A stretch of DNA of 64,000 nucleotides, from the NCBI GenBank assembly GCA_023374045.1, contig CM041777.1, positions 86,856,300 to 86,920,299 on the forward strand. The letters run 5' to 3'. Source of the DNA: Limonium bicolor (Eukaryota; Streptophyta; Magnoliopsida; Caryophyllales; Plumbaginaceae). Within the stretch, counting starts at the first letter, position 1. Each line of letters starts with the position of its first letter. The position numbers and the translations under genes were made by a program. The notes beneath the pieces were generated by a model. That model had not been told where the DNA came from, did no database searches, and was given only the letters and a program-made list of their open reading frames with translations. Shown one piece after another: positions 1 to 12,086 of this stretch.

Positions 1-2064
1 TATGCAAATGAATACTACTTGCTACAATGTTATAGGTATATATGAAGCTAGTATGTTATCAAAGAAAAAAACCATGTGTTCAAACTAATAGTCATTTTAA
101 GTAACTTTTATGTTTTAAGTATATTGGTTTCTTATAATTAGCAATTACACAATCCGAGTGGGTATGTTGTGATATGATTAGTAGTATATTTCTTGATAAC
201 ATAATAATAAATGGTTATTTTACGTATATACCATATATGCAATGGATGGTTTGTTACTACACAGATGCTGAAATGGAACAACTGAGGAAAGAAATGACAA
301 AGCAGCATTGTAAGTGTCTTCCACTAGAAATTACAACACTTGGAGGAGTTCTAAGGTTTAAGAAGATTGATTGAAAAATGGAAAGTGATTAATGAAAATG
401 TGTACTCTTACTTGACTGCCGGAGAAGGTTCAACGGTGATGCAAGTGCTATAATTAAGTTATAAAGAGTTTCCATTTTACCTAAGACCTTGTTTCATGTA
501 CTTTGTGAATTTTTCCAAGGATTTTGAAATAGAAGTAAACTCATTATATCATATCTGGATTGCTGAAGGGTTTGTGATGCATCTCTTAAATGAAGACGTA
601 GTTGCTCTAGGAGAGACTAGAATTTCCATGGAGGATAGGGCTCATAAGTACTTGAATGAATTGATAAGGAGATGTCTAGTTCAAGTGATGGAAATAGGAG
701 AGACGATGATTCAAAGTTGTCATGTGCATGACATTATAAGAGATATGTGTATTAAAAAGGTGAAAGAACAATTTTTTTTCAACATAGCCACCGAAGAATG
801 ATTTGGGATCTTGCAAGTAACGCCCTCTTGAGATACTCATCTAAATTTAGTGATTGTAGATCACATTATCTTTTCTTTCTTTGGATGATGGAGATGATGC
901 CCCAAGTAGTGATTGTGGACGACATCGACACATTAGAGCTTAATGGAAACAATTTCCGTGTCATACAACATATAAGCCGAAGCATGGGGGATGTTTCCAT
1001 TAAGGCTCTAAGCCAGGACGTTGAAACATCCGCTTATGAAGTGTGAATAAAAAACGACCTAATATGTCGATGTTGTCTACAATCATATCATCTCCATCAT
1101 TCAAAAGAAAAGCAAGACAGTGTGCTCTACAAGCATTGACTTTATATGAGTAGCTCAAGAGGGCATTACTTTCAAGTTTCCAAATCTTTCTTCCAGTGGT
1201 TATGTTGAAAAAGTTCTGTTCTTTTGCTTTTTTAATACCCATATATCTTATAATGTCATGCACATGACAACTTTGAATCATTCCCGTCGCTCCTATTTCC
1301 ACCACTTCAACTAGACATCTCCTTATCAATTCATTCAAGTACTTTTAAGCCATATCCTCCATGAAACTTCTAGTATCTCCTAGTGCAACTACGACTTCAT
1401 CTGAGGGAGGCATCACCAACCCTTCAGCAATCCACATATGATACAATGGGTTTGTTTCTATCTCAAAATCCTCAGGAAAAATCACCAAGTACAAGAAACA
1501 AGGTCATAGATATAATGGAAGCTCTTTATAACTTAACTTGAGCACTTGCATGCATCATCGTTAAACCTTTTATGACAGTCAAGTAAGAGTACACATTTTC
1601 ATTAACCACTCCCCATTTTTCAATCGTCTTCTTAGACCTTAGAACTCCTCCAAGTACTGTAAATGCTAGTGGAAGACACTTACAATGCTCTATTATTTCT
1701 TTCCCCAATTGTTCCATTTTAGCATCTTTGTAATAAATAACCATGCATATATTGTACGTCAATTAATCACTTATTAGTATGTTATTAAAATTATACTACC
1801 AATGATCACAAACATATATATTCTTAAAATACTGCACCCACACGACTAGCATTTATAGAGTGGGTGCTCAGTTATATTTCCTTTGTATGTGCACTATAAA
1901 ACTCAGTTATATTGGTGTTAGTATAAAGCACTTATTATCTAAAAAAATAGAAAAGTTACTTAAAATGACTAATAGTTTGAAAAAATGAGTTATTCTTGAT
2001 AATTAGCCTCATGCATAGATATTTATAACATTATAGGAAATACTACATATTCTTCTACATAAAG
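1..2064. repeat. Large inverted repeat of NLR-derived DNA
   Basis: The left arm (about 1-1004) and right arm (about 1025-2064) are diverged reverse complements, meeting at a spacer of roughly 20 bp near 1005-1025. Visible anchors: the stretch at 80-110 reappears inverted at about 1955-1985, the block at 20-60 reappears inverted at about 2000-2040, and the centre has GGATGTTTC facing GAAACATCC. Matching NLR peptides are encoded in opposite directions in the two arms. The left arm runs to the window edge, so the repeat probably continues outside. The arms differ by many substitutions and indels, so the event is not recent. Transcription through it would give a long imperfect hairpin RNA. Confidence 0.8.
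230..1046 (+). pseudogene. NLR (CC-NB-ARC type) fragment, plus-strand copy
   Basis: Degenerate piece of an RPP13/R1-like disease-resistance gene. The first part (about 265-372) encodes the GLPLA-type region, seen as HCKCLPLEITTLGGVLR. The next part (about 455-800) encodes the segment ending in the NB-ARC ARC2/winged-helix region, with FYLRPCFMYF, LYHIWIAEGFV and CHVHDIIRDM (MHD-like position). A further frame (798-1046) continues toward the LRR linker. Frameshifts and stops separate the pieces, and no P-loop or leucine-rich repeats are present here. A full CNL is usually 850-1000 residues; this covers perhaps 220. In the family these proteins are cytoplasmic immune receptors; this copy cannot encode one. 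It is mirrored by the minus-strand copy just downstream. Confidence 0.8.
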
Positions 2065-3140
2065 TTCATTATATGAAGTGCTTAGGAGATCAAAAGACAT
2101 ACCAATATGATAGCTTCCTCTGGAAGATATTTTCATCAACAAATCTTAACTTTGTTCAATTGTTAAACAACTTGATTGATGAGGATATCCACATATTTTT
2201 AGCTCTAGCTTTTCTCGTAGTAAGCAACAACTTGCTACTTGATTGTTCACCTAATGGAAAAGCATCTTTGGGACGTTTCCATTACTCTTCATTCCATATA
2301 TCATCAAACATTACAAGATACTTGTTGTTTTGTAGTTTTATCTTTGATCTTTTCACACAATGTATGGTGAGGATATTGGTATGCGACATTTCATCCATTC
2401 GCTTATTGTTTTATAGTTTTATCTTTGATCTTTTCACACAATAACATTCCTAGTTGCAAATTGTTGTGATATAAAACCAAAACACAGCCATCATCAAAAT
2501 GTTGCTTGATAGTATTATCGTTGCACACCATTTTTTAATAGTGAATTTACCAAATCCACCCATTCGCTTATGGAAACAACCTTCTTATTTATGTTGACTA
2601 ACTGGTAAACCAAATTTGACACATCACCCAACAAGAAAATCATCTATCTCAGTTTGAGTTATAGTCTTCATTAACTCCAGTAATTGTTAGTCCACCATAT
2701 TAGAGTTTTTTGTTACATCTACATTCAACCCACACAAAGTTGCATTATCGAAGTAAGTTCAGCTATGCGCCGTGATAAGATATCAATATCAAATTGCACT
2801 TCATGGAACGACTTGACATCAGGCAAAATACAAGAAAACCATTTAATGGTGTTCCAAATCCCTTCTTCTCTGTGTTGAGGAACACTTTAACAACAAACTT
2901 GTCTATGATATTCTCTGCTTCATAAGTAAATTCTCAAATTTGAAGTATCTATCTATAAATTTGTTGGGAGTTGTAATCATTCTTTGCATAATCTTCCAAA
3001 AAACATTGCATTCACTCCAGATGGAGCTGAAGTTTTTACATCTTTTTCATTCACAATATATTAAAACTTTTCTTCCTCAACCAATAAAGAAGCTAGTTGT
3101 TAAGAAGTTGATCGGTCAATTGACAGTGAAGTAACATCCA
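1000..3140 (-). pseudogene. CC-NB-ARC disease-resistance pseudogene (RPP13/R1-like)
   Basis: Read on the minus strand from about 3140 down to 1000, the order is that of a CNL gene. An Rx_N-like coiled coil comes first (about 3130-2750; EAENIIDKFVV and DVKSFHEVQFDIDILSRRI visible). Then a P-loop around 2535-2560 (GMGGFGK), a Walker B with RNBS-B at about 2330-2230 (KYLVMFDDIW then SSKLLLTTR), the GLPLA region at 1526-1762 (HCKCLPLAFTVLGGVLRSKK), and the winged-helix/MHD region at 1000-1338 (CHVHDIIRYM). Many frameshifts and stops break it and no LRR is seen. The open stretch on the plus strand at 2073-2444 is antisense to the Walker B block and not a gene. An old decayed resistance gene; family assignment is firm, subclass is inferred. 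Confidence 0.8.
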
Positions 3141-3392
3141 TTGTTGTAATAGGGGAAAGTAGATCTCACATGGGACTCAAACAAAGACCACTCTTATATA
3201 CCATATATATACCATTAAATATGTCACCAAAAAAACTGTATAATTACATTTATGTAAGTTTGATCATGTTTACAAAAGAAATGGTGTTTAGCTATTAACA
3301 TAATTGCCACAATAGAAAATTGATAGCTAAATAGAATGGGCTACCACTTTTTCTGAATTCCTACTGCAGTTTGTTGGTTGGTAAACCCATGT

Positions 3393-3600
3393 TCTTAAGA
3401 TGTGCACACATTAAGGATCAACCCGCGGCGTATGTGTATACTGACTACTATTTAATTTAAAGTATTGTTCTATGTGCACACATCAAGGATCGAACCCGCG
3501 ATGTATGTGTATAAACAGTCTTGATCACTTTGTTGTGGTAGTTATCCACCATATATGCAAACACTCTCTCTCACACACATATATATATATACTGTATATT
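3393..3600 (-). mobile_element. Possible tRNA-derived SINE-like segment
   Basis: On the minus strand 3487-3496 reads GGTTCGATCC, a perfect match to the RNA polymerase III B-box consensus. About 30 nt upstream of it on that strand is AACAAAGTGATCAAG, a weak A-box-like block. A half-duplicate with a damaged B box lies at about 3400-3440, and related blocks recur at about 4118-4290 in the tandem copy. No clear poly(A) or target duplication is seen, so this is a suggestion only. Confidence 0.3.
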
Positions 3601-5097
3601 ATGTATTATAAGTACGAAAAATATGTTATGCCGGGCATGATAGAAATAGATCAAAGACAAATGTGTATATCTAATATGATCAAACAAATTCTTGTAATGG
3701 TAAGTAGTTTTAATTATTTTTCACAAATTAGACCATTTTTATTTACTTAAAATTCTTTTTTCAAATTCTATAGTTAAAACTTATAACATAAGAAGTAAAA
3801 TATATTAAAGGTAAACCGGGTATTTTAAGAACGGTCATTGTTCTCGTGTTGTGAATATAAAGGATATAAATTCCAAAAACTAAGTTGTTGGTGGGATAAG
3901 ATAGTACTTAACATGGTAAGAGTAATGAAACAATGTCTAATAAACAATTTTTAATTAATTTACCAACAAGATCTAAATTCTCCACTATATAACTTTTCTT
4001 TCCTTAATTTAGATGTGCATTCTTTCAAATAAAAATGTAAGTTGTTGCCACAAGGAGTGTGGGTCATGCTTGCACGCAGCCTGACCACGCTCTTTAATTC
4101 AAACTAATGTGCTTAAGATGTGCACACATTAAGCATCGAACCCACGCTATATATGTATACTTGACTACTATTTAATTTAACATAATATTCTATGTGCACA
4201 CATCAAGGGTCGAATCCGCGATGTATGTGTATAAACAGTCTGAATCACTTTGTTATGGTAATTATTCACAACATATGCACACACATCCTCTCTCTCACAC
4301 ATATATATATACTGTATGTTATGTATTATAAGTATGAAAACTATATTATGCCGGACATGATAGAAACAGATGAAAGACAAATGTGTATATTTAATATGAT
4401 AAAATAATTCTTGTAGTGGTAAGTAGTTTTAATTATCTTTCACGAATTAGACCATTTTTGTTTACTTAAAATTCTAGGGTTAAAACTTATAACGTAAGAA
4501 ATAAATATATTAAAGGTAAACCACATATTTTAAGAACTGCAAGTGTTCTCGTATTGTGAATATTATAAATAACTTTTAATTAATTTACTAACTAGATCTC
4601 AAATTTTCCACTATATAACATTTCTTTCCTTAATTTAGATGTACATTTTTTCAAATAAATACATTTGTTGTTGCTACACGCCCTTTCTTTGTTTAGGACA
4701 ATGATGTTTTTAAATCTCATTTAACGCGGTATTTATGATATATGCGATTTTGTTACACTTTTATGAAAAAAGTGAAATTTGAAAATTTATTTAATCAAAT
4801 ATATTAAAGGTAAACCGCATATTTTAAGAACTGTAATTGTTCTCGTATTGTGAATATTAATAAATAATTTTTAATTAATTTAGCAACTAGATCTCAAATT
4901 TTCCACTATATAACATTTCTTTCCTCAATTTAGATGTACATGTTTTCAAATAATACATAAGTTGTTGCTACACGCCCTTTCTTTTTTTTAGGACAATGAT
5001 GTTTTTAAATCTCATTTAACGTGGTAGTTATGATACATGCGATTTTGTTACACTTTTATGAAAAAAGTGAAATTTGAAAATTTATTTTAATCAAATA
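3393..5097. repeat. Tandem direct repeats (about 720 bp and 300 bp units)
   Basis: The block starting CTTAAGATGTGCACAC at 3393 recurs at 4112, an offset of about 719 bp, with small indels. Inside each unit the segment beginning near AAATATATTAAAGGTAAACC occurs at about 3798 and 4503, and a third time at about 4796, where the unit is about 300 bp. The third copy ends at about 5097. The short open frames at 3472-3750 and 4192-4407 are copies of this repeat and do not look like genes. Unequal crossing-over or tandem transposon remnants would explain the arrangement. Confidence 0.75.
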
Positions 5098-5864
5098 TAT
5101 ATATGCATAACTGGCAGGTACTTAATTACTAAAAAAATTACTTTTCCCCTTAACTTTATATATATTTATTTAGGGTAACTTCTTCAAATTGTACCTTTTG
5201 GTTCTTAATTAAAAAAAGGTTTTGTATTTTAAATTCTATACTATTTTCTTACTCTTTTGAGGAAAATTTTGGATTTAATAGTATTCTTAAACGAATATAT
5301 ATTCATAGTTTTAAGATACTTAACTACTATTTTCCTTAACTTTATTCACATTTTAGAGTAATTTCCTTGAAATTTTCTGTTGTCTTCATACTTAATCACT
5401 GGAAAATATACATTTTCTACTTCATATAGTTTTATTTAGGGCAATTTCTTAAAATTCTATTTTTTCATAATTATAAATGAATTTGTAAATTGAATTATAC
5501 AATGATCACACTCTTAAGAATACTAGCTATCATTTCTTATGTTATAGCGCAATATCAACAAAACTTTCATTAGTAGTGTTAGTTGGTAGCAATTTCATAA
5601 TATCATAAAGTAGCAATTTAGTTACTTGTTAAAAGTATTTGCTACAGTCATCCAACCAGTAGCACAATAGCAAAAGTAGAAACTTCATAGTTTAGCATAT
5701 CTACATGGTACTAGCAACTTTAAGATAGTAGCGAGTTAGCTACTAGTCATAATCTTTTTTGCTACCGTTACTCAAATAATAGCACAATAGCTACCCTGAT
5801 TGAATTACAATCAACCAATTCCTTAATTTAGCTACCGATATTGTTACTAAAATTTTTTTACTAA
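5098..5864. other. AT-rich intergenic DNA, no gene seen
   Basis: Low-GC sequence without a usable open frame. From about 5500 it contains repeated short blocks of the kind GTAGCAA and GCTACCGTTACTCAAA, continuing past the MITE to about 6260. They suggest a decayed non-autonomous DNA transposon, but I could not find both ends. Confidence 0.4.
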
Positions 5865-6053
5865 GAGCAACTACACCAAAGTAGAATCCACTCTACAAAT
5901 GTAAAAGAAAAAAGAAATGAATATGTGAAGGAGAGAGAATTAGGTGTGGGTGACTTAGCTAAGAACTCAAGAGAGACAAGCTTATGAGAGGGATCAATAA
6001 AAAAACATTACTTTTTGAGTGGATTCCACTCTCACTATTAATTGTAGTTGCTC
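5865..6053. mobile_element. Tourist-like MITE (PIF/Harbinger superfamily)
   Basis: An 189-bp element with a perfect 11-bp terminal inverted repeat, GAGCAACTACA at the left and TGTAGTTGCTC at the right, flanked by TAA on both sides (5862-5864 and 6054-6056). The 3-bp TAA target duplication is the hallmark of PIF/Harbinger MITEs. A subterminal GTGGATTCCAC-like block is shared with the MITE at 55075. No coding capacity. Confidence 0.8.
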
Positions 6054-6056
6054 TAA

Positions 6057-6921
6057 AAGAACCAAGATGAAAGATAAAATATCTACTATCAATGGTAATA
6101 GTCTTATAAGGCGGTATACATTTGGCTACTAGTTAAAAAATTTAGCTGCCATCGTCATTGTTGTAGCACAACAAAAACCACTATATTAATAACTTTAAAA
6201 ATTAGTAGCAAATTACTTTAATATATGTAGTAGAAATCCATTTGCAGCTAAAACAACTCTTTAAAAAAGGATCTTATATTATTAGACAACGAAATCCATG
6301 ATGCATGAGGAGAAGTTATATAACCAAACAACATTGAGATTCTTCATTCTTCCTAGATTAGCTAATAGATGTGCATCATATTATCGATTCAATGTTAGAA
6401 ATTCCAGCTAACATTTCCGAGTCCCGTAGATAATCTAAGGATCTCCATTAGAACGACCCACTTTTCTTGTAATGGTAAAAACCCTTTTTAAAATGATACC
6501 GAGCGACAGTTCACCATTCATCCAAAAATCAGAAGTCGATCGAGAAACCAATATACTGACCTAGGAATTGATGAAGTGATTGAATAAAACATTGCTAGGA
6601 TTTGATGAATCGACTTGGAACTAATATCCCTCATTTACCTTCTATATAACCACCAATAGAATGAGAGAGCAAGTTTTGTTTCCGGTCTCACGATTCTGTA
6701 GATCTTGATACGCTTCTCAGATCTTTATATGATAGCCGAGCCCTACTGATTCTATCGTCCACCACTTCATTGATTAAGGGCCTGCTCTCAAGATAGATTC
6801 TCAATAAAGATGAAGATTATCTACCACATTGACTACCCATTGACCAAACCAAAACATTGTGTTGCAATACAAAACGCTCCTGGTACTAGCGTTCCACATA
6901 TGAAGAGTTTTTAATCTCCAC
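6057..6921. other. Intergenic DNA, no gene recognised
   Basis: Moderate-GC sequence with no long open frame on either strand and no motif I recognise. It may be old transposon or host-gene debris. Confidence 0.4.
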
Positions 6922-6924
6922 TAA

Positions 6925-7785
6925 GGTCCCGTTCGTTTCCACCATTAATGTGGAAAATAGGACATTAAGCTCCTTAATCTTTAAGGCTGGATTGGACAGA
7001 TGAACGCTTTATTGGTTTTTTCTTGCGTACATCGTCGATGGGCTAGTTTTCTGATAGAGGTTGAAATTGCTGCGTTTGAAAATTAGCTCCCATTTGTGTT
7101 CCTCCTTCTCTCACCTTATTACCCCTTCTAGCAGTAGTTGTTGTCCATTGTAGGCGCATTGAGCTGAAGGTTGAAGAAATCACTGATGTCCGCGATAATT
7201 TCCCATTTTCAAAACCTAACAAGCTCAACAGCACAAGGCGGTTGTAGTATCTGTAGCAGCGTTTCAACTTTTCTAAGTTTGCTGAGAGTAATGGCAGCAA
7301 ACCAAGCTCCTCACAAAAGGCTTGAACCGCAGGAGTATCAGTAACTATGGCAGCTCTCATGCCCATAAACCTTTCTGATATAGTAGGCACCGAACCCAAA
7401 AAAAAATGAGGGAAGAAGATAATGAACCCAAACCCATATTTTCAGTAGCAAGTTGTTTCGATGATTCAACAACAACGAAAGAAAAAAAAAGAAAGAAACA
7501 GGGATGGAAGAAGGCGATTACAAATACAGGAAAGAGCAACGTCGGAAGAGCCGGAATGAACTGAAAGTTGAAGAAGTAATAACAAAATCTAAAAGTAGAA
7601 GGTAGAAGAAGAGCACGGGAAATCAAATGGGCCATTTGTGGTATTTCATTGTTTTAACGTTTTCAAATTAGAAGCCAACTACTGAACGACCCAATCTCCC
7701 AGATCCCATTAAGGTGGGCTTAATCGGTTGACATTATGTGGTCTTAATGTGGCTCAAAAATTGAAGCCAGCCACCGAACATGCCC
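6925..7785. mobile_element. PIF/Harbinger-like non-autonomous element with gene-like interior
   Basis: The left end GGTCCCGTTCG and the right end, which reads GGGCATGTTCG on the other strand, form imperfect terminal inverted repeats bounded by TAA at 6922-6924 and 7786-7788. The interior is richer in GC than its surroundings. It has two overlapping minus-strand open frames (7043-7399, 118 codons; 7357-7635, 92 codons) that I do not recognise and that show no transposase motif. The interior could be captured host sequence or decayed transposon. The ends are short and imperfect, so the assignment is moderate. Confidence 0.5.
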
Positions 7786-7788
7786 TAA

Positions 7789-9577
7789 AGCTCTACATAA
7801 CACACCCGAAGTTGCCATGTCAGACGAGGCAAGTGATAACGACGACTTTTTCCACAACAAAGATAGCTGCGGTCGGACATGGCTTTTCTGTGGTATAAAT
7901 GTGGTATTTTTTGAGTTTGGCATTTTTGACAAAAAATGTCAAACCGCCACTTCCGAACAATAATTTTCAAAACAGTCACAAATATACCAGCACAAAACAA
8001 CCAACAATTTATGCTGCAAATTAATGAATACCGTAAACAGAGGCGGAGCCAGAGAAAACTGTAATTAAGGGGCAAGAATATTTTATAATATTAATTAATA
8101 TTTAAAAATTAATTTTTAATAAATTAATTTAATTTTTCAATATTTATAATTATATTTTAAAATGATATTATATATTAAATTTGACACAAAATTAATTAAA
8201 TTGAAATATATAGATTAATATATTATAAATTAGTTTATTTTCCCTTTTTATTTTTAGTTTTTTTATAAAGATTGGTATACTAAATTATAAATTAATGAAA
8301 ATAATATAGAACAATAGTTTTAAACTAGTAGTGTTTTTCTAAATTGTTTATTCAGATACGGATAAATAGTCTCTTAAAATTATTACTACCTATCAATTCT
8401 AATAAAATATTCTACAAGTAAAAGAGCAAACTAATAAAACTACGATGTAACTTTCAATTATATCAAAATCATTAGAGTACAAAATATTTGTAGTATATTT
8501 CAGAAATATCAATTATAAGTATTCAACTGCTTAGTAATGATTACTTACAAAACTGTTTGTACAAACTATTATGTTTTTATCAGTATATCAAAGTTATTAT
8601 ATGTTTTATACCGTGCTTAATAATTAAACAATAATTTTATATGCTAATATACGTTATTTTCATTTCTTGGCATATCCAGTATTAAATTTAAATTTATGTT
8701 TTTGAATTTCATTAAGTAATATTTAATTGAATAGAATATATTTTTTAACTACAAATATATGTTTTAAAATAAATATTTTTATCACAATTAAACAATATAT
8801 AATAAAATAATAAGTGATACCTATATATATATATCGCTTACAGTCAATTATTTTATTATTAGAAAGAATTACTTTTTTATTTCAATGATATTATTTATTC
8901 CATTAAAATTAAATGATCTTAAGCATTAATACATTGAAATGTTTATTAAATACTAATATATAATCCATAAAATTATATTTTTATATATAACATCTATTAT
9001 ATTTGCTCTAAATACAATGGTTTATTTCTTTATTTTTTCAAAATATGTAAAAAATTTATTTATAAATTAATATGTATACATATTATAAATTAATTGTCAC
9101 TAAAATATTAATAAAGAATATTAATTATTAAAGGCTATAATTGAATATCTACATATATTTTAACTTTATTAACAAAAAATTGTTTTAAAATGTAATATAA
9201 AAGTTTTAATTGTAACAGCGAAAACGGTAAACACACTGCACAAAACTAACTTATTCAAAACAGCCAGACGAAACCGCCGCTTGCCGAACACTAGTTTTCA
9301 AAACAGCCACAAAACAACCAATACAAAACAACCGAACGCAGCCAGCAAGTGTTAGACAAGAACAAACCCGAGCTCTCCGCTTAAGCAATTCTTGTGCACA
9401 TGAAAGAAAGCCTAAATAATATCTGCACCAGACATATCAACAAAAATGACAGTTTGTCATGTAAGAAATTACTCTAAGTCCCCAGGTTTAATGATATTAC
9501 AAGTTATTATCTTAGATTATCAATATATCTGGCAATCCCTCAAAGTATTGGGGTTCGTGATAATGGGTCCCAAAACT
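7789..9577. other. Very AT-rich block between short diverged direct repeats
   Basis: Two similar GC-richer blocks, at about 7939-7990 and about 9268-9330 (both with CCGAACA...TTTTCAAAACAG and CACAAA), flank about 1.2 kb of extremely AT-rich DNA (8050-9225). The AT-rich block starts with GAGGCGGAGCCAG, a sequence often seen at plant repeat ends. Near its edges the words CGTAAACA (left) and GGTAAACA (right) could be a decayed target duplication. No gene is visible. Confidence 0.35.
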
Positions 9578-9581
9578 ATAA

Positions 9582-11085
9582 GGGGGCGTTCACTTCGAGC
9601 ATGAGGAAACAGAATGGAATCAGGAAAGGGAATGGAAAGGAAAGGAAAGGGATTCCCCCACAAGAAGTCTTTTGATTCTAACACGGAAAACAGATTAAAT
9701 TCTCAATGATTGTCTTTATTGTTGTTGGTTCCAAACAGTGAAGTGTTAATACTAATTACATTATGATAATATAATATTAATGTTTAATCTAATTTGTAGT
9801 AACATATACTAATATTTATATAAATTATATAGCATATATAAATAGTTTTTAATTATGATGATTATATATATATATTATATAACATTTTTTTGAAAGTTGT
9901 ATTATATAATATATAATTTTTTAATTTTATACTCCCTCCGTCCCCTTTTGACCGTCCTGTTACTATTTGGATATGTTGTTTGACTTCAATATTTAACATA
10001 TAAGCTGATATAATTTTTATAAATCTAGTTTTGTAGTAGATTCCTTGGTTAGAAACTATACATTAAAAAATTAATTTTGGTAAAATTAATTTATCTAATA
10101 TGTTTAATAGGTGAAGTGGAAAAACGTGAAAAAGTAAACAAGATAGTCAAACTGGGACGGAGGTATAGTATTTGAGTTTTAAATAATATTTCTTAATATA
10201 TAATAGAAAATTTTTATTTAAATTGTAAATTATAAATAAATTTATATAAATAGATATATTGATATTTTTTATATTTATAGTCTTTAACTTTTAAATAATC
10301 TTATTCATCATTTTTTCAACTATTCACTTAATTGTAAATAATAGATATAAATTATATTATAATTATATATCATCTAATATAAATATTTTTAACAATCATA
10401 AACAATATGGATAAATTTTTTTGATCTTTATAGCATTTCAAGTATAAATAATATTTATTAATTTAATATCATATATCAAGTTTTTCATATGTATTTCAAT
10501 TATAACTAATATTTAAATGCTAATATATTTTGATATTTTTTTAAATTTATTCATAATATATCTTATTATATTTCAGAATTTTTATTCTAGTTTATTATAA
10601 AAATATTTCTATTCTATATATTAATTCATTCATTTTTCAAATATTAAATAATATCTGTTAATATTATTATAAATTATATATTGATATTTAATTAAAATTT
10701 TATATGATATATAATAAATATTTATATAATATAATATTTATTCATATCCATTATATTTATATAAATTTTTAAATAAAATATATTAGTTTTATATTAGATA
10801 AATTTTTATATATTAATATTAAATAAAAATTTTGTATTATATGTAGTATTTATATAAATTATATAACCTATATATTAATAAATTGTTTATGTTAAAGATG
10901 ATGATAGGGAAAGAGGAAGGAAAGGAATACGTTTCCCTAGGTTTCTGGGGGAATGGCCTAAAAGGGATATGGGGGTTTTTTCAAAACTTGAATTGGGGGA
11001 AACGGAATCACTAAAAATACAAACAAACAACCATAAAGGAATGATTCCGTTTCCCTTTGCTGAATACCCCGAAGCGAACGCACCC
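9582..11085. mobile_element. PIF/Harbinger-like non-autonomous DNA transposon, 1.5 kb
   Basis: The left end GGGGGCGTTCACTTCG matches the inverted right end GGGTGCGTTCGCTTCG at 14 of 16 positions. Both ends are bounded by TAA (9579-9581 and 11086-11088), giving a 3-bp target duplication. Subterminal regions are purine-rich and partly complementary (AAACAGAATGGAATC at the left against GATTCCGTTTCCC at the right). The middle is AT-rich and encodes no protein. A Stowaway element is nested inside. Confidence 0.7.
9932..10168. mobile_element. Stowaway MITE (Tc1/mariner superfamily), nested
   Basis: The left end reads TACTCCCTCCGTCCC and the right end GGGACGGAGG followed by TA, the classic Stowaway terminus with a TA target site. 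Length is about 235 bp and there is no coding capacity. The right terminus has drifted by a few bases, so its exact end is uncertain. It lies inside the 9582-11085 element and is therefore younger than it. Confidence 0.85.
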
Positions 11086-11088
11086 TAA

Positions 11089-12005
11089 ATTTGTTTACTT
11101 AGGCATTAGTCCCCTTCGGATAGCAACCTCTCCACATCACATTGTTAACATCGAACAATACTCATAAAAAATCACACCCCAATCTCTTTTTTTTATATTT
11201 TTATTTTTTAAATCACTTTTTTCTAATAGCTCACAAAACAAATAACCGCAACTCCAAATGAGCAATAAAAGTGTACATGCCACACCCCACGGTTTTTTGC
11301 CAAATAATAGCCTTTTAGAGAGAGATGTTGTGGGTTGGGATTATTGCTTTTAAGTATTGTCTAGTGCACAATAGGACACAGTGAGTGAAATTTAATATGT
11401 TAAGGGATAAGTTGTTTAGGTGGGAGGAATTATTGTCTAAGAAAACATATTTATTGTTTATGGGGTTCACTATTAGGAATCCCTATACCTCGAGGGAATT
11501 GTCAGATAAATTGACAAACTCATAATGTTAACTTTTAATATCGTCAAACCTCGAGAAGCTTAGAGTAATTTACTCTAAAATATATGGCCAGTTTATAGAT
11601 ATATGCCATCACGATAAGAATAATACAGATTCAACAAGCAACATGTAACATAAATAAGCAATGCAACAAATGCCGGCAGAGCATGCCTTTCTCCATGACG
11701 TTTTACTCCAACTCAGTTTGAAGTGTCCCCTAAGTCATCAATAACCCAAGGACGGAGAACAAGGCTTTTGCAAGTATTCACGAGGTCATTCGATCCTTTG
11801 AAAATACCACTGCAAGCTTCAAAATGTTTAGAAATATAACTAAAACCAAGCATCAAAATGATACATACATCTAGTGATGCAAAAGGTTGTACATAGGCAA
11901 ACAAATAATATTTTTCATTGCATTTAAGCCGAAAAATGACAAATTATACTTGTTAATGTGATACAATAGAAATATCATTAATTAATGATAATGCTCCACA
12001 AAATA
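11089..12005. other. Intergenic DNA, no gene seen
   Basis: No convincing open frame. The 63-codon minus-strand frame at 11713-11904 has no recognisable domain and no gene context. Confidence 0.4.
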
Positions 12006-12027
12006 ATAACTAATACTAAAAATAATA

Positions 12028-12085
<58 letters not shown>
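12006..12085. repeat. (AAT)n microsatellite
   Basis: Nearly pure AAT trinucleotide run, interrupted only near its left end. It directly abuts the left end of the Mutator-like element; the other half of the repeat resumes at 13302. Confidence 0.95.

Positions 12086-12086
<1 letters not shown>

Noticed and set aside
2073..2444. 123-codon plus-strand frame
   Set aside because: It is antisense to the minus-strand NB-ARC Walker B and RNBS-B region, which gives recognisable peptides.
3472..4407. Short frames at 3472-3750 and 4192-4407 as duplicated genes
   Set aside because: They are the two copies of a non-coding tandem repeat with low-complexity peptides and no domain.
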